From the NCBI GenBank assembly GCA_900770925.1, contig CAAGLY010000017.1:5310-69309 (forward strand): DNA of 64,000 bases, in the 5' to 3' direction. A program made the position numbers and the translations under genes. The stretch comes from Bacilli bacterium (GTDB taxonomy: Bacteria > Bacillota_I > Bacilli_A > RFN20 > CAG-288). The notes beneath the pieces were generated by a model. It had not been told where the DNA came from. It was given only the letters and a program-made list of their open reading frames with translations, and made no database searches. Shown here one piece after another: positions 17,379-26,839 of this stretch. Within the stretch, counting starts at the first letter, position 1; the number at the start of each line of letters is the position of its first letter.

Positions 17379-17407
17379 TTTAAACTTGTATACAAGAATG
17401 ATAGAAT
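17379..17407 (+). promoter_or_regulatory. kduD operon promoter with CTTGTATACAAG operator
   Basis: TAGAAT at 17402-17407 is a likely -10. The perfect palindrome CTTGTATACAAG (17385-17396) lies between it and a poor -35. The same 12 bases occur twice more at 31663 and 31723, in front of the pectin transporter operon. A GntR/FadR-type repressor encoded at 43030 is the natural candidate to bind them. Confidence 0.75.
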
Positions 17408-17431
17408 ACTAGCCGAGGAGTATTTATAAAC

Positions 17432-18232
17432 ATGGATAATTCAGCATTCCGCTTAGATGGTAAGGTCGCTTGGGTAACCGGTGCGAGCTATGGTATCGGT
17501 TTTGCTATTGCTTCTGCCTATGCTTCAAGGGGAGCAACAGTCGTCTTTAATGATCTAAGCGAAGAGAAGCTAGCGAAAGGCATTGCCGCCTATAAGGAAA
17601 AAGGCATCGATGCCTATGGCGCAGTCTGTGACGTTACCAAAGAAGAACAGGTTCAGGCTTTTGTCAAAAAGATTATCGAAAAATACGGACATCTTGACAT
17701 TCTTGTCAACAATGCCGGAATCATCAAACGTATTCCTAGGACGGAAAGGTCCGATAAGGACTTCCGTGCCGTTGTCGATGTCGACTTAGTCGCTCCTTTC
17801 ATTGTCTCTAAGGCAGTCATTCCTTATAGGATTAAGGAAGGACACGGAAAGATCATCAACATCTGCTCGAGGAGGAGTGAGCTCGGCCGTGAGACTGTCT
17901 CTGCCTATGCTGCCGCAAAAGGCGGATTAAAGAGGCTGACGAAGAACATCTGCTCGGAATACGGCGAATACAACATCCAGTGCAATGGTATCGGTCCTGG
18001 CTATATCGCTACCCCACAGACTGCTCCTTTACGGGAGAAACAGCCCGATGGCTCTAGGCATCCGTTCGATAAGTTTATCCGTTCTAAGACTCCGGCAGGA
18101 CGCTGGGGCACTCCGGAAGATTTAAGGGGACCGGCTGTCTTCTTAGCTAGCGATGCATCGGATTTCGTTAACGGACATATCCTTTATGTCGACGGAGGCA
18201 TCTTAGCCTATATCGGTAAGCAGCCTCAGTAG
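17432..18232 (+). CDS. kduD: SDR-family 2-deoxy-D-gluconate / 5-keto-gluconate dehydrogenase, KduD-like
   Basis: 266-residue short-chain dehydrogenase. Rossmann motif TGASYGIG, NNAG at about residue 92, catalytic Ser in the NICS-MM-SELGRET segment, and YxxxK in SAYAAAKGG; the C-terminus SDFVNGHILYVDGGILAY is typical of the gluconate 5-dehydrogenase/KduD branch. Two AGG codons (17870-17875) give the family's MM pair. In this locus the expected reaction is 2,5-diketo-3-deoxygluconate (DKII) to 2-keto-3-deoxygluconate with NAD(P)H. First gene after the CTTGTATACAAG promoter. Confidence 0.88.
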   Translation: MDNSAFRLDGKVAWVTGASYGIGFAIASAYASRGATVVFNDLSEEKLAKGIAAYKEKGIDAYGAVCDVTKEEQVQAFVKKIIEKYGHLDILVNNAGIIKRIPRTERSDKDFRAVVDVDLVAPFIVSKAVIPYRIKEGHGKIINICSRRSELGRETVSAYAAAKGGLKRLTKNICSEYGEYNIQCNGIGPGYIATPQTAPLREKQPDGSRHPFDKFIRSKTPAGRWGTPEDLRGPAVFLASDASDFVNGHILYVDGGILAYIGKQPQ

Positions 18233-18280
18233 TTCAGTTTAAGGAATCAATTCCCATCGGAAGGAAACGGAGGAAAACAA

Positions 18281-19252
18281 ATGAATAAACGGATTGGCCT
18301 ATTAGGATTAATTCCGCTATTGCTGTCCCTGGTCGGATGCAAGAAGACTAGGAGCGCAACCTGCTATATCCAGGATATCGGAACAAAGACAGCCGAAGGA
18401 TACTATGCCATCAAGACTGATGTCACAGTGACCGGAGGTGTCATTGACTCCGTTTCTTTCCATGAGACCTATTCTGCCAATAGGTGGGCAAGAGTCTCTA
18501 AGGAAGACATTAGCAAGGTCGAAACAATTGAAGTCCCTGCTTCTTATCTTGGAGAGGATGCTACGGAAAGCATTTATCTTGCAAAGCATATCTTTGTCAA
18601 TGGCAGGAATTGGACAGGAACTCTCCGCGATAGCGATGAGGAACCCGGCTTTGTCAACAAAGGCGAATTTGTCTGCTACAAGGCAGACAACTGCGACAAT
18701 GACCAGGATAGCAGACGTGATTTACAGGTTTATCTGAATGTGATCGATGCCGACCATTATAAGCTTGGCTCATTCACCAACACCTATTATCAGGATGTCA
18801 GGAATGACAGAATCAAGATTCTTAAGGAAGAAAGCAGGACGAAAGATGAAAGCGGAGCAGAGAGCTACACCTACAGCGATTCTTCGGTTAGTCCTTACTT
18901 CCCTAACGGAGAAAAGGACAGAAGGAAACAGGCAAGCGAGGCTGGTTTCGTTTCTTCGGTAACTGCTTTAGAAAATTACCTCAAGGGCAAGAAACTGAAC
19001 TATCATGACCGTATCACGGATGCCAATCTGGATTTCCACGATACGATTAAGGGAACTGACGGAATCTGGCAGTACAATCCAAGCTATGCCTTCACCGACT
19101 TCACGGATAGCGCAAAAGCAGAAGAAGCGGAAAAGAAATGGGAGACTATCACAGACTGCAAGATTGCCGATAGGCCTAGGGATACTCTTAATTCCCTGAT
19201 GGATTCCGCTAACCGGGCCTTCGCTTCGGTCGAATTCTCCTCTCAGTGGTAG
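18281..19252 (+). CDS. Lipoprotein of unknown function in the pectin locus
   Basis: 323 residues with a lipoprotein signal (MNKR, hydrophobic core, lipobox LSLVGC, Cys at 21). The part after the signal, GGVIDSVSFHETYSAN, recalls the DGkI-type strand of FMN-binding/exported domains, and a second similar unit DLQVYLNVIDADHYKLGSF occurs near residue 150, but no family is certain. It lies between kduD and a polysaccharide deacetylase, so a role at the cell surface in capture or processing of pectin fragments is an inference from position only. Confidence 0.7.
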   Translation: MNKRIGLLGLIPLLLSLVGCKKTRSATCYIQDIGTKTAEGYYAIKTDVTVTGGVIDSVSFHETYSANRWARVSKEDISKVETIEVPASYLGEDATESIYLAKHIFVNGRNWTGTLRDSDEEPGFVNKGEFVCYKADNCDNDQDSRRDLQVYLNVIDADHYKLGSFTNTYYQDVRNDRIKILKEESRTKDESGAESYTYSDSSVSPYFPNGEKDRRKQASEAGFVSSVTALENYLKGKKLNYHDRITDANLDFHDTIKGTDGIWQYNPSYAFTDFTDSAKAEEAEKKWETITDCKIADRPRDTLNSLMDSANRAFASVEFSSQW

Positions 19253-19255
19253 CTT

Positions 19256-20071
19256 ATGGAGTTCAAGCTTCTCTATCCCGGATTCAGGAAAAAGGCGGTT
19301 ACCTTTTCGTATGATGACGGGATCAGACAGGATAGGACAACTGTTTCTATCCTGAAAAGCCATCACAGGAAAGGGACGTTCAATCTGAACTTCGGTCAGT
19401 CCGGAGAAGAAAAATTCCGTTCCGGAATTGACTGCTCCCATCTGAACCTAAGCGAGTGCACTTCTCTTTATCAGGGTAGGGAGATTGCTAGTCATACCTT
19501 CTCCCATCCGCATAGGGAAGAACTACCTCTTCCTAATCAGATTGAGCAGTACCAGAAAGATATCGAAGGACTGACGGCTATCTTCGGACAGGAAATCCTA
19601 GGAGCCGCTTATCCTTATGGAACCTACAATTCCGATACGATTAAAGCCTTAAAAGCAAATCACCTTCTCTATAGCCGGACAACCAAATCCACTTACTCTT
19701 TCTCCCTTCCCATCGACTTCTATCTCTGGCATCCCACCATCCATCACCGGGATAAGAGAAGGGAGGAAAGGCTCGATGCCTTTGCAAAGACTAAGGAAGA
19801 GCTTGCTCTCTTCTATATCTGGGGTCATTCCTATGAATTTGCCCTGGATGATAACTTCTCCCTGCTTGATCATATCTGTTCAAGATTAGAGAAAGATAAA
19901 GAAACGTATTACGGGACAAACAGAAAAATCTATGACTATGTCCATTGTGCGACCAGGGTGTATTACCGGAACGGAATCTATCATAACCCAAGCCAGATGG
20001 ATGTCTGTCTCATCGACGAACATGGTAACCATTTATGTATACCAAAGGAAGGAACCTTAACTCATGAATAA
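19256..20071 (+). CDS. Polysaccharide deacetylase-family protein
   Basis: 271 residues, NodB-like fold. Motif 1 TFSYDDGIRQD gives the Asp pair, motif 2 ASHTFSHPH gives the two metal His residues, and AAYPYGTYN matches the third motif. A later IWGHSYEF supplies a conserved His. There is no signal peptide, so it is cytoplasmic. Its likely role is to remove acetyl groups from imported pectin oligosaccharides. The 3' end overlaps the kdgK start by 8 bases. Confidence 0.82.
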   Translation: MEFKLLYPGFRKKAVTFSYDDGIRQDRTTVSILKSHHRKGTFNLNFGQSGEEKFRSGIDCSHLNLSECTSLYQGREIASHTFSHPHREELPLPNQIEQYQKDIEGLTAIFGQEILGAAYPYGTYNSDTIKALKANHLLYSRTTKSTYSFSLPIDFYLWHPTIHHRDKRREERLDAFAKTKEELALFYIWGHSYEFALDDNFSLLDHICSRLEKDKETYYGTNRKIYDYVHCATRVYYRNGIYHNPSQMDVCLIDEHGNHLCIPKEGTLTHE

Positions 20072-21062
20072 TAACGGAATTATCTGCGGCAGGGGTGAAA
20101 TGCTTCTCCGCTTAACCAGTTCAAAAGGACGTCAGATCAAGAACGCAGAATCGTTCTCTGTCTGCTATGGGGGTGCGGAAGGCAATGTCCTTAGGTCTCT
20201 TTCCTGTAGGGGAAGGAAGACCCGTTATCTGACTAAGCTCGGAAAGGACGAAATCTCCTTAGCCGCTGCTCTTACCTTAAAGAGAACCGGAGTCGACACT
20301 TCCTATATTCTGTTAGACAATAATCCTCTTGGCATCTATTTCCTTGAGGAAGGAGAAGGAAAACGTCCTTCTAAAGTTGTCTATCATCGGAAAGGTTCAT
20401 CCGCAACTAAGAGGCTACCTTCTGATTTCGATTTCGATAAGGCATTAGAAGGTGTCTCTCTTTTCCATGTTTCCGGAATCAGCTTATGCCTGAGCGAAAG
20501 CACGAGAGAGACTGTCCTCGCCTGCCTTAAGGCCTGTAAGGAAAAGAATATCCTTGTCAGCTTTGACTTCAATTACCGTACTTCTCTGCTTCCCCTTGAT
20601 GAAGCAAGGAAGATCTATCCGGAAGTCGCTAAGTACTGTGATATTGTCTTCGCCTCGAAATGGGATATCCAGACTCTTCTTGGCTTCGCTAAGGATGAGA
20701 GGGATGAAGATAAAGTCTTCCTCGGTGCATGCAAGGAGAAAGGATTCAAGTATCTCTTTACGAAGAAGCGGACAATCCTCGATGACCGGAACCAGATTAT
20801 CCTTCCAATCGGATATACACAGAATGAGAAGGTAGTCGGACGGGAAGAACGGATGGTCATCTTTGACCGGATCGGAGCCGGTGATTCCTTTGCTGCCGGT
20901 GTCCTCTATGGTGTGGCCAATCACCTGACAAGGAAAGAAGATCTTGACTTTGGCATTGCCAACTGCGCACTTAAGCAGACCATCTTCGGAGACCATGCGA
21001 ACTTCTCTATCGAAGAGCTTAAGGAATACCTCTCTTCGAACAAAGAGGAAAGGAAACGATGA
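20064..21062 (+). CDS. kdgK: 2-keto-3-deoxygluconate kinase, PfkB family
   Basis: 332 residues of the ribokinase/PfkB family. It has the early glycine motif GGAEGNVLRSLS, the KDG-kinase-like FDFNYRTSL, and the catalytic PfkB signature DRIGAGDSFAAGVLYG with the base Asp at about residue 274. It phosphorylates KDG to KDPG, where the galacturonate and unsaturated uronate branches meet; eda is further along the locus. Translation is coupled on both sides by short overlaps. Confidence 0.88.
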   Translation: MNNNGIICGRGEMLLRLTSSKGRQIKNAESFSVCYGGAEGNVLRSLSCRGRKTRYLTKLGKDEISLAAALTLKRTGVDTSYILLDNNPLGIYFLEEGEGKRPSKVVYHRKGSSATKRLPSDFDFDKALEGVSLFHVSGISLCLSESTRETVLACLKACKEKNILVSFDFNYRTSLLPLDEARKIYPEVAKYCDIVFASKWDIQTLLGFAKDERDEDKVFLGACKEKGFKYLFTKKRTILDDRNQIILPIGYTQNEKVVGREERMVIFDRIGAGDSFAAGVLYGVANHLTRKEDLDFGIANCALKQTIFGDHANFSIEELKEYLSSNKEERKR

Positions 21063-21709
21063 AGTTTATCTTTATCGGCGATTCCCTAAGGCAGCTGAAT
21101 GATTCTTCCACCTTCCCGCAGGAAGGCTGGCCAAGGGAGAGGAAAAGCTTCTATCCGGATCTGGAAAGGGTCGACTTAGCCAAGAACGGACGTTCAACCA
21201 AGTCGTTCCTAAATGAAGGCCGGTTCGAAGAAGCCCTTAAGACAGCTAGTAAAGGAGATGTCTGCTTCATCAGTTTCGGCCATAACGATGAGAAGAGGGA
21301 AGATCCTACCCGGTATACAAAACCGTTCGGCTCTTATCAGGGAAACCTGATCGGAAGGATCGAGAGGAGGAAGAACAAAGGCGTTAGCTGTGTCCTGCTA
21401 ACCTCCATCACCCGGCTGAAATACGACGAGGACGGAATCCTGCTGAGAACCCATAAGGAATATCCTCGGGCCAGGAAGGAAGTTGCGGTATTAGAGCAGG
21501 TTCCCTTAATTGACTTAGAGGAGAGGACCTATCAGTATCTGAGAAAACATACAAGGGAAGAGAATCAGAGATTCTATAGGATCCTTCCGAAAGGAAAGTA
21601 TCCGAACTTCCCGGACGGAAAAGACGACCATACCCATCTGACCAAAGAAGGGGCAATCTGGATTGCCACGATGGTCAAGGATAAGCTGAAACAGTATCTG
21701 ACTTGCTAG
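21059..21709 (+). CDS. SGNH-type rhamnogalacturonan acetylesterase-like hydrolase
   Basis: 216 residues of the GDSL/SGNH esterase fold. Block I is FIGDSL-M-QLND with the nucleophile Ser, block II Gly is in AKNGRSTKSFL, block III is FGHNDEK, and block V is DDHTHLTKEG with catalytic Asp and His. The pattern fits carbohydrate esterase family 12, which removes acetyl groups from rhamnogalacturonan. No signal peptide, so it probably acts on imported oligomers. ATGA overlap with kdgK. Confidence 0.85.
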   Translation: MKFIFIGDSLRQLNDSSTFPQEGWPRERKSFYPDLERVDLAKNGRSTKSFLNEGRFEEALKTASKGDVCFISFGHNDEKREDPTRYTKPFGSYQGNLIGRIERRKNKGVSCVLLTSITRLKYDEDGILLRTHKEYPRARKEVAVLEQVPLIDLEERTYQYLRKHTREENQRFYRILPKGKYPNFPDGKDDHTHLTKEGAIWIATMVKDKLKQYLTC

Positions 21710-21722
21710 AAAGGAGCAGAAA

Positions 21723-22832
21723 ATGTCACTTGAGCTAAAGAATATTTATAAGATCTATCCTAACGGCTATCAGGCAATCACGGATTTCAATCTTACCATC
21801 AACGATAAGGAATTCATCGTCCTTGTCGGTCCTTCCGGATGCGGAAAGAGCACGACTCTTCGCAGGATTGCCGGTCTTGAGGAAATCACCCATGGCGATT
21901 TCCTGATTGACGGAAAGAGAGTCAATAGCCTGCCTCCGAAAGACCGCGGCATTGCCATGGTCTTCCAGAGCTACGCCCTTTATCCGACTCTGACTGTGTA
22001 CGAGAACAGGGCTTTCGGCCTTGATCTGGCCGGCTTTGATGAAGATATCATCGCCACCCGTGTCAAACAGACGGCAAAGGTTCTCGGCCTTTCGGATTAT
22101 CTTGACCGTCTGCCTAAGGCGCTCTCCGGCGGACAGCGTCAGCGTGTCGCTCTTGGCCGCGCCATCATCCGCCATGCCAAGATTTTCTTAAGGGATGAGC
22201 CCCTCTCTAACCTTGATGCCCGTCAGCGTGTTTCAAGGCGTAGTGAGCTGATCCGTATCCACCGTCAGATCGGAGCCACTACCATTTATGTTACCCATGA
22301 CCAGATTGAGGCTAGGACTAGGGCTACCCGGATTGTCTGCAGGGATGTCGGTGTCATTAAGCAGGTCGGAACCCCTAAGGAGCTCTACTTCCATCCGAAG
22401 AACCTGTTTGTTGCCGGCTTTATCGGAGACCCGCCGATGAACTTCCTTCACGGCAAGGTTTCTCCTGATCATGTTTTTGTCTCCGATGACGGAAATACAC
22501 GTCTGTCCTTAGAAGGATTATCCTTATCTCTCTTGGACAAGCTTGCCGGAAAGGAAATCGTTCTCGGCTACCGTCCGGAACATGCCCATGTCCATCCAAA
22601 CACGGAGAAGAAGGAAGTCACTCTCTCCGGTGTTGTCGAAGTCAATGAGAGGCTTGGCGATGTCCAGAACATCTATCTCAACGTCGGCAAGGAAAAGAAC
22701 ATCATCAAGGCTGCCCCGGAAGAGAGGATTAAGATCGGTCAGAATCTCACTTACTATGTTTCCAGGGAAGATCTCCGCTTCTTTGATGCAAAGAGCGAAG
22801 ATATCATCGAAGAGGACAGTCCGATTCAATAA
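21723..22832 (+). CDS. msmX: MsmX/UgpC-type multisugar ABC transporter ATPase (copy 1)
   Basis: 369 residues. Walker A GPSGCGKST, Q-loop VFQSYALYP, signature LSGGQRQR, Walker B ending in DEPLSNLDA, switch YVTHDQ, and a C-terminal TOBE/MalK regulatory part. It shows the code change clearly: AGG gives TTLR-M-IAGLEE (21864-21866), EN-M-AFGL, FL-M-DEPLSNL (22191-22193), VS-M-RSEL and EA-M-T-M-ATRI, all normal family sequences. Such ATPases serve several sugar importers. A second copy lies at 37997. Confidence 0.93.
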   Translation: MSLELKNIYKIYPNGYQAITDFNLTINDKEFIVLVGPSGCGKSTTLRRIAGLEEITHGDFLIDGKRVNSLPPKDRGIAMVFQSYALYPTLTVYENRAFGLDLAGFDEDIIATRVKQTAKVLGLSDYLDRLPKALSGGQRQRVALGRAIIRHAKIFLRDEPLSNLDARQRVSRRSELIRIHRQIGATTIYVTHDQIEARTRATRIVCRDVGVIKQVGTPKELYFHPKNLFVAGFIGDPPMNFLHGKVSPDHVFVSDDGNTRLSLEGLSLSLLDKLAGKEIVLGYRPEHAHVHPNTEKKEVTLSGVVEVNERLGDVQNIYLNVGKEKNIIKAAPEERIKIGQNLTYYVSREDLRFFDAKSEDIIEEDSPIQ

Positions 22833-25348
22833 TGAACACAGCCACCATTGTCTCGCAGAAGGAATTAAAGAAACGGGATTTCATTCTTCACGGAAATAGG
22901 TGGAAGGTTGTTTTTGTTATTGCAGCCCCTTTATTCTTCTTTACTCTCTTCAACTATATCTATTCCATCATTGATACCATCAGGTGTTCCGGTATCTCTA
23001 AGGCAGCCGTTAATGCTGTCGGTGCCCTGAACCAGGCAAATAGCAGGGTCAGGGCTGTCGGAACCGCGCTTGGTGCCGGAGGAAGCATCCTTATCGCCCG
23101 GGAGATTGGCAAAAAGGACTATGAAAGAGCCCATCAGTATGTCTGCACGGTGTTCTTCTACGCCTTCCTGCTTGGCGGAATTATCTGCGGGATAGTCTTG
23201 CCTTTAGCCAGACCTCTCTTAAAGAGGAGGAAAATCACGGAGGAATCGATTGAAGTCGGAATCGATTACTTCCGCTTCTCCGTCATCACGTCCTCCTTAA
23301 GGAGGATCAATAACGTCTTCAGGGGTGTAGAGAAGGCACGGGGACGGACCTTGCTTAGGACGTTCCTTAATGTCGGGGTTGTCCTTATCAAAGTCGCCCT
23401 TAACGCCATCTTCCTCTATGGATGCGGCCTTAAGGACAGGAAGTATGTCTCCCTGTCGACAAGGATTGCAAACCTCTGTCTAGCCCTCTATGTCCTTGTC
23501 CAGCTCAGCTTAAGAAGCTATCTCTTCCGCTTTTCCTATCATAAAATCGATTTCGGAAAGAAAATCCTGAACCGGACCTTTAAGATCAGCTTCCCGATCT
23601 TTCTCGGAAAGTTCATCTTCTCCTTCGGAAAAGTGGTCATCAACGGACTCGCTTCTTCTTACGGAAACGATGTCGTCGGTGCTCTTGGCGTAAGTAACAA
23701 CAGGGGCGGAAGCGTCACTTCTCCTATCTCTTCTATTGAAGACTCCACCTCCTCCATCATCTCCCAGAACAGGGGTGCTAACCAGACTAAACGGGTCATT
23801 AAATGCTTCCTTGTCGGACTGACCTACGCCTTAGCCATTGCCGTCGTGGGTGTAATCTTAGTTACCATCTTTGATACGCCGATTACGATGTTCTTTGCTC
23901 GGAATGCCGGAAACGAAGAAGAAATCAAAGAGTTTGCAAAGCATATCTCCAGTGTCTTCTTCTATGAGAAGAGGGGTATCATCACTCTTGCAGTCAACTC
24001 CGCCGTGCTTGGATTACTCTACGGACTTGGCTATACTACGACTGCTTCCTTAATCAATATCAGCCGTGTCTTTCTCTTCCGTGTTCCGATCTTCCTTATT
24101 CTACAGGCAATCTTCCCCAATAGGGATGGCTATCAGATCTGCGGATTAAGCAGGGGCATTAGCAACATCTCCATCGGAATCGTAGCCGGAATTGTCGGAG
24201 TTGTCGTTCTCCTCCGTCTGAAGAAGAGGAGGAGCATCAAGGAGGAAAACAGGAATATGCTGACTAAAGAAGACCGTGAAAGAGCCGACCTCTACATTGA
24301 TTCCTTCCTGAAAAACTATAAGCCTTATAAGAACGGTGCTTTCTGTTATGAAGACGGTGTCGTCAGGGACGGAGCAAGGAACAGGTATGAGGCGACGAAA
24401 GATAAGAAGTTCCTCGACTTTGTCGAAGGCTACTATGAAACCCAGATTGATGAAGAAGGGAATATCCTCCGATTCAAGAAGGAGAACCATTCGATTGACG
24501 ACCTTCAGTCCGGATATGCCCTTGTCCTTTTAAACCGCTACCGTCCAAAGGAGAAGTATAAGAAAGCTATCGAGTTCCTCCATGGCCGGGTGAAAGAAAG
24601 GCCGAGACTGTCTAACGGATCCTTCCAGCATAAGGACCGCTATCCGAAACAGTGCTGGCTTGATGGACTCTTCAGGGCACTTCCCTTCTATGGGGAGGTT
24701 TCTGTCCTAGACCATGAGGAGAAGGACAGGAAGGATATCAGGAAGCAATTCGATAATGTCTTTGTTTACAACAAAGGCGAAGACGGAAGAATCTACCATG
24801 CCTATGATGAGACAAAATCCAGGCAGTGGGCAGATAAGAGAACCGGAAGAAGCCCTCACGTGTGGCTCCGCTCGGTCGGATGGCTGATCAGGGCTACCTG
24901 CGATGTCTTTGAAAGCTTTGACAAAGACGGGCATCCGATTGATAAAAGGAAGAGGAAGAAGCATCTGAAAGAAGAGCTTAGCTCCCTTGAACCGGCAAGG
25001 GATAAAGAAAGCAGACTATGGAAGGACCTTCCTTTTGTCGAAAACGAAAAGAACTACCTGGAGACCTCCGGTTCCTTAATGGTCTCTTACGGATATAGGA
25101 AAGGCAGCCGGATAGGCAGGCTTCCCTTTAAGGAAAGCGAAAAGGGAGCAGAAATCTTCTCTTCCCTAGTCCATCACAGGCTGAAAGACAATCATCTCCA
25201 TAATATCTGTCTTGTCTCTGGACTTGATAACGAGAAGAGAGACGGATCTGTTGCCTACTACTTATCTGAGCCAATCTGTCAGGACGACAGTAAGGGAGTC
25301 GGCCCCTTCAGGATGGCGTATAGCCAATACCTGAGAATGCCGTATTAA
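22832..25348 (+). CDS. MATE-family transporter fused to a GH105 unsaturated (rhamno)galacturonyl hydrolase
   Basis: A single 838-residue frame. Residues 1-475 form a full MATE transporter with about 12 hydrophobic segments. Residues 476-838 form a full-length GH105 hydrolase: QCWLDGLF-M-ALPFYGE carries the catalytic Asp, then SPHVWLRSVGWLI-M-A, ETSGSLMVSYGY and GVGPFMMAYSQY. GH105 releases 5-keto-4-deoxyuronate from unsaturated pectin disaccharides. An AAGGAGG (24239-24245) lies 11 bases before an ATG at 24257 exactly at the junction, so the hydrolase might also be made alone. This is an unusual fusion; loss of a stop codon between two coupled genes is a simple origin. Start overlaps the ATPase stop. 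Confidence 0.85.
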   Translation: MNTATIVSQKELKKRDFILHGNRWKVVFVIAAPLFFFTLFNYIYSIIDTIRCSGISKAAVNAVGALNQANSRVRAVGTALGAGGSILIAREIGKKDYERAHQYVCTVFFYAFLLGGIICGIVLPLARPLLKRRKITEESIEVGIDYFRFSVITSSLRRINNVFRGVEKARGRTLLRTFLNVGVVLIKVALNAIFLYGCGLKDRKYVSLSTRIANLCLALYVLVQLSLRSYLFRFSYHKIDFGKKILNRTFKISFPIFLGKFIFSFGKVVINGLASSYGNDVVGALGVSNNRGGSVTSPISSIEDSTSSIISQNRGANQTKRVIKCFLVGLTYALAIAVVGVILVTIFDTPITMFFARNAGNEEEIKEFAKHISSVFFYEKRGIITLAVNSAVLGLLYGLGYTTTASLINISRVFLFRVPIFLILQAIFPNRDGYQICGLSRGISNISIGIVAGIVGVVVLLRLKKRRSIKEENRNMLTKEDRERADLYIDSFLKNYKPYKNGAFCYEDGVVRDGARNRYEATKDKKFLDFVEGYYETQIDEEGNILRFKKENHSIDDLQSGYALVLLNRYRPKEKYKKAIEFLHGRVKERPRLSNGSFQHKDRYPKQCWLDGLFRALPFYGEVSVLDHEEKDRKDIRKQFDNVFVYNKGEDGRIYHAYDETKSRQWADKRTGRSPHVWLRSVGWLIRATCDVFESFDKDGHPIDKRKRKKHLKEELSSLEPARDKESRLWKDLPFVENEKNYLETSGSLMVSYGYRKGSRIGRLPFKESEKGAEIFSSLVHHRLKDNHLHNICLVSGLDNEKRDGSVAYYLSEPICQDDSKGVGPFRMAYSQYLRMPY

Positions 25349-25375
25349 TTAACCTAAGAAAAGGAGAAACCGAGT

Positions 25376-26839
25376 ATGGAAACCTTATCGAAGAAAATCA
25401 GGAAGAAGAGTGAAGCCAAGATCAAGATCAGGCAGTTCGGAGAAGGAAACTTCCTCCGTGCCTTTGTTGACTGGCTCATTAAGAAGAGGAACGATTCCGG
25501 AAAGTATTCCGGACACGTCGTTGTTGTTCAGCCTCTTCCTTTCGGAAGAATCGAGGAACTGAAGAAACAGGATTATCTTTATACTCTGATCCTTCAGGGA
25601 ATTAACGAGAAGGGAGAAGCCGTCAAGACACATGAAGTCATTGATGTCATCGATGATTCCGTCAATCCGTATACCGATTTCGCTAAGTATCTGAAATACG
25701 GAGAGAGCAAGGACTTAGAAGTCGTTATCTCCAATACCACCGAAGCCGGCATTCACTATGAAGAGGGAGATACGAAGCTTGACCTTTCAAAGGATACTCC
25801 GGTTTCTTATCCGGGTAAGCTTCTTGCCTTGCTTAAGCATCGTTATGAGACTTTAGGAAAGGACTACGGACTCGCGATTATCCCTTGCGAACTGATTGAC
25901 GATAACGGAGACCATCTCCGCGAAGTACTCAATCAGTTAGCGACAAAGAGGAACTTAGATCAGGGCTTCATCGATTATCTCAATCATTCCTGCCACTATA
26001 CTTCTACCCTTGTTGACCGTATTGTCCCTGGCTTCCCGAGAGACGAATTCAATAAGCTCTGCGAAGACTACGGCTATATTGATAACAACAGGGATAAGGG
26101 CGAGTACTTCCACTTCTATGTCTTAAAGAAGGAGCCCTTTGTTCAGGAGAAATTCCCAGTCGATAAGGTCGGACTCCATGCTGTCTATGTCGAGGATGTC
26201 CATCCTTATAAGCAGCGCAAGGTCCGGATTCTTAACGGCTCCCATACTTCGTTAGTTCCTGTCGCCTATCTTTCTGGCTATGATGAAGTCCGTCAGTCTC
26301 TTCTCGATGCACGGATCAGGAAGTTCTTAGAAGATGAACAGAATAAGGAAATCCTTCCTACATTAACTGCCAAAGGAAGCGAACAATTCGCTAAAGATGT
26401 CAGGAAACGTTTCCTCAATCCTTATGTCCACCATGCTCTTAGGTCCATTGCCTTAAACTCCCTTCCGAAGTTCAAGGAACGTGACCTTCCGACTATCAGG
26501 GATAACTTAAAGGAAGGAAAGATTCCTTCTCATCTGATCTTTGCCTTTGCTGCCCTTCTTGTCTTCTATCGCGGATACCGGATCAAAGACGGAGTCAAGG
26601 AAGAAATCAAGCTTCAGGATGATCAGAAGAACCTTGCCTTTACCAAAGGACTCTGGGTGGCCTTTGAAAAGGACGGTGATGTCAAAAAACTAGCCGATAG
26701 CTTCCTTTCTGATAAGGAACTCTGGGGTGAAGACCTCTCTGAGGTTCCTGCCTTAGAGAACGAATTTGTCTCCTCTCTCACTCTCATCCTCAATGAAAAA
26801 GACAGGATGTCTGCCCTGAGGAAGAAGTTCCATGAATGA
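25376..26839 (+). CDS. uxaB: Tagaturonate reductase (altronate oxidoreductase)
   Basis: 487 residues of the mannitol dehydrogenase/polyol family. It has RQFGEGNFLRAFVDWLI (NAD-binding start), ISNTTEAGI, DRIVPGFP, and the catalytic Lys segment KVRILNGSHTSLVP. The NTTEAGI motif favours UxaB over fructuronate reductase UxuB. It reduces D-tagaturonate to D-altronate with NADH. It overlaps uxaA by 8 bases and sits between the GH105 fusion and uxaA. Confidence 0.9.
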   Translation: METLSKKIRKKSEAKIKIRQFGEGNFLRAFVDWLIKKRNDSGKYSGHVVVVQPLPFGRIEELKKQDYLYTLILQGINEKGEAVKTHEVIDVIDDSVNPYTDFAKYLKYGESKDLEVVISNTTEAGIHYEEGDTKLDLSKDTPVSYPGKLLALLKHRYETLGKDYGLAIIPCELIDDNGDHLREVLNQLATKRNLDQGFIDYLNHSCHYTSTLVDRIVPGFPRDEFNKLCEDYGYIDNNRDKGEYFHFYVLKKEPFVQEKFPVDKVGLHAVYVEDVHPYKQRKVRILNGSHTSLVPVAYLSGYDEVRQSLLDARIRKFLEDEQNKEILPTLTAKGSEQFAKDVRKRFLNPYVHHALRSIALNSLPKFKERDLPTIRDNLKEGKIPSHLIFAFAALLVFYRGYRIKDGVKEEIKLQDDQKNLAFTKGLWVAFEKDGDVKKLADSFLSDKELWGEDLSEVPALENEFVSSLTLILNEKDRMSALRKKFHE

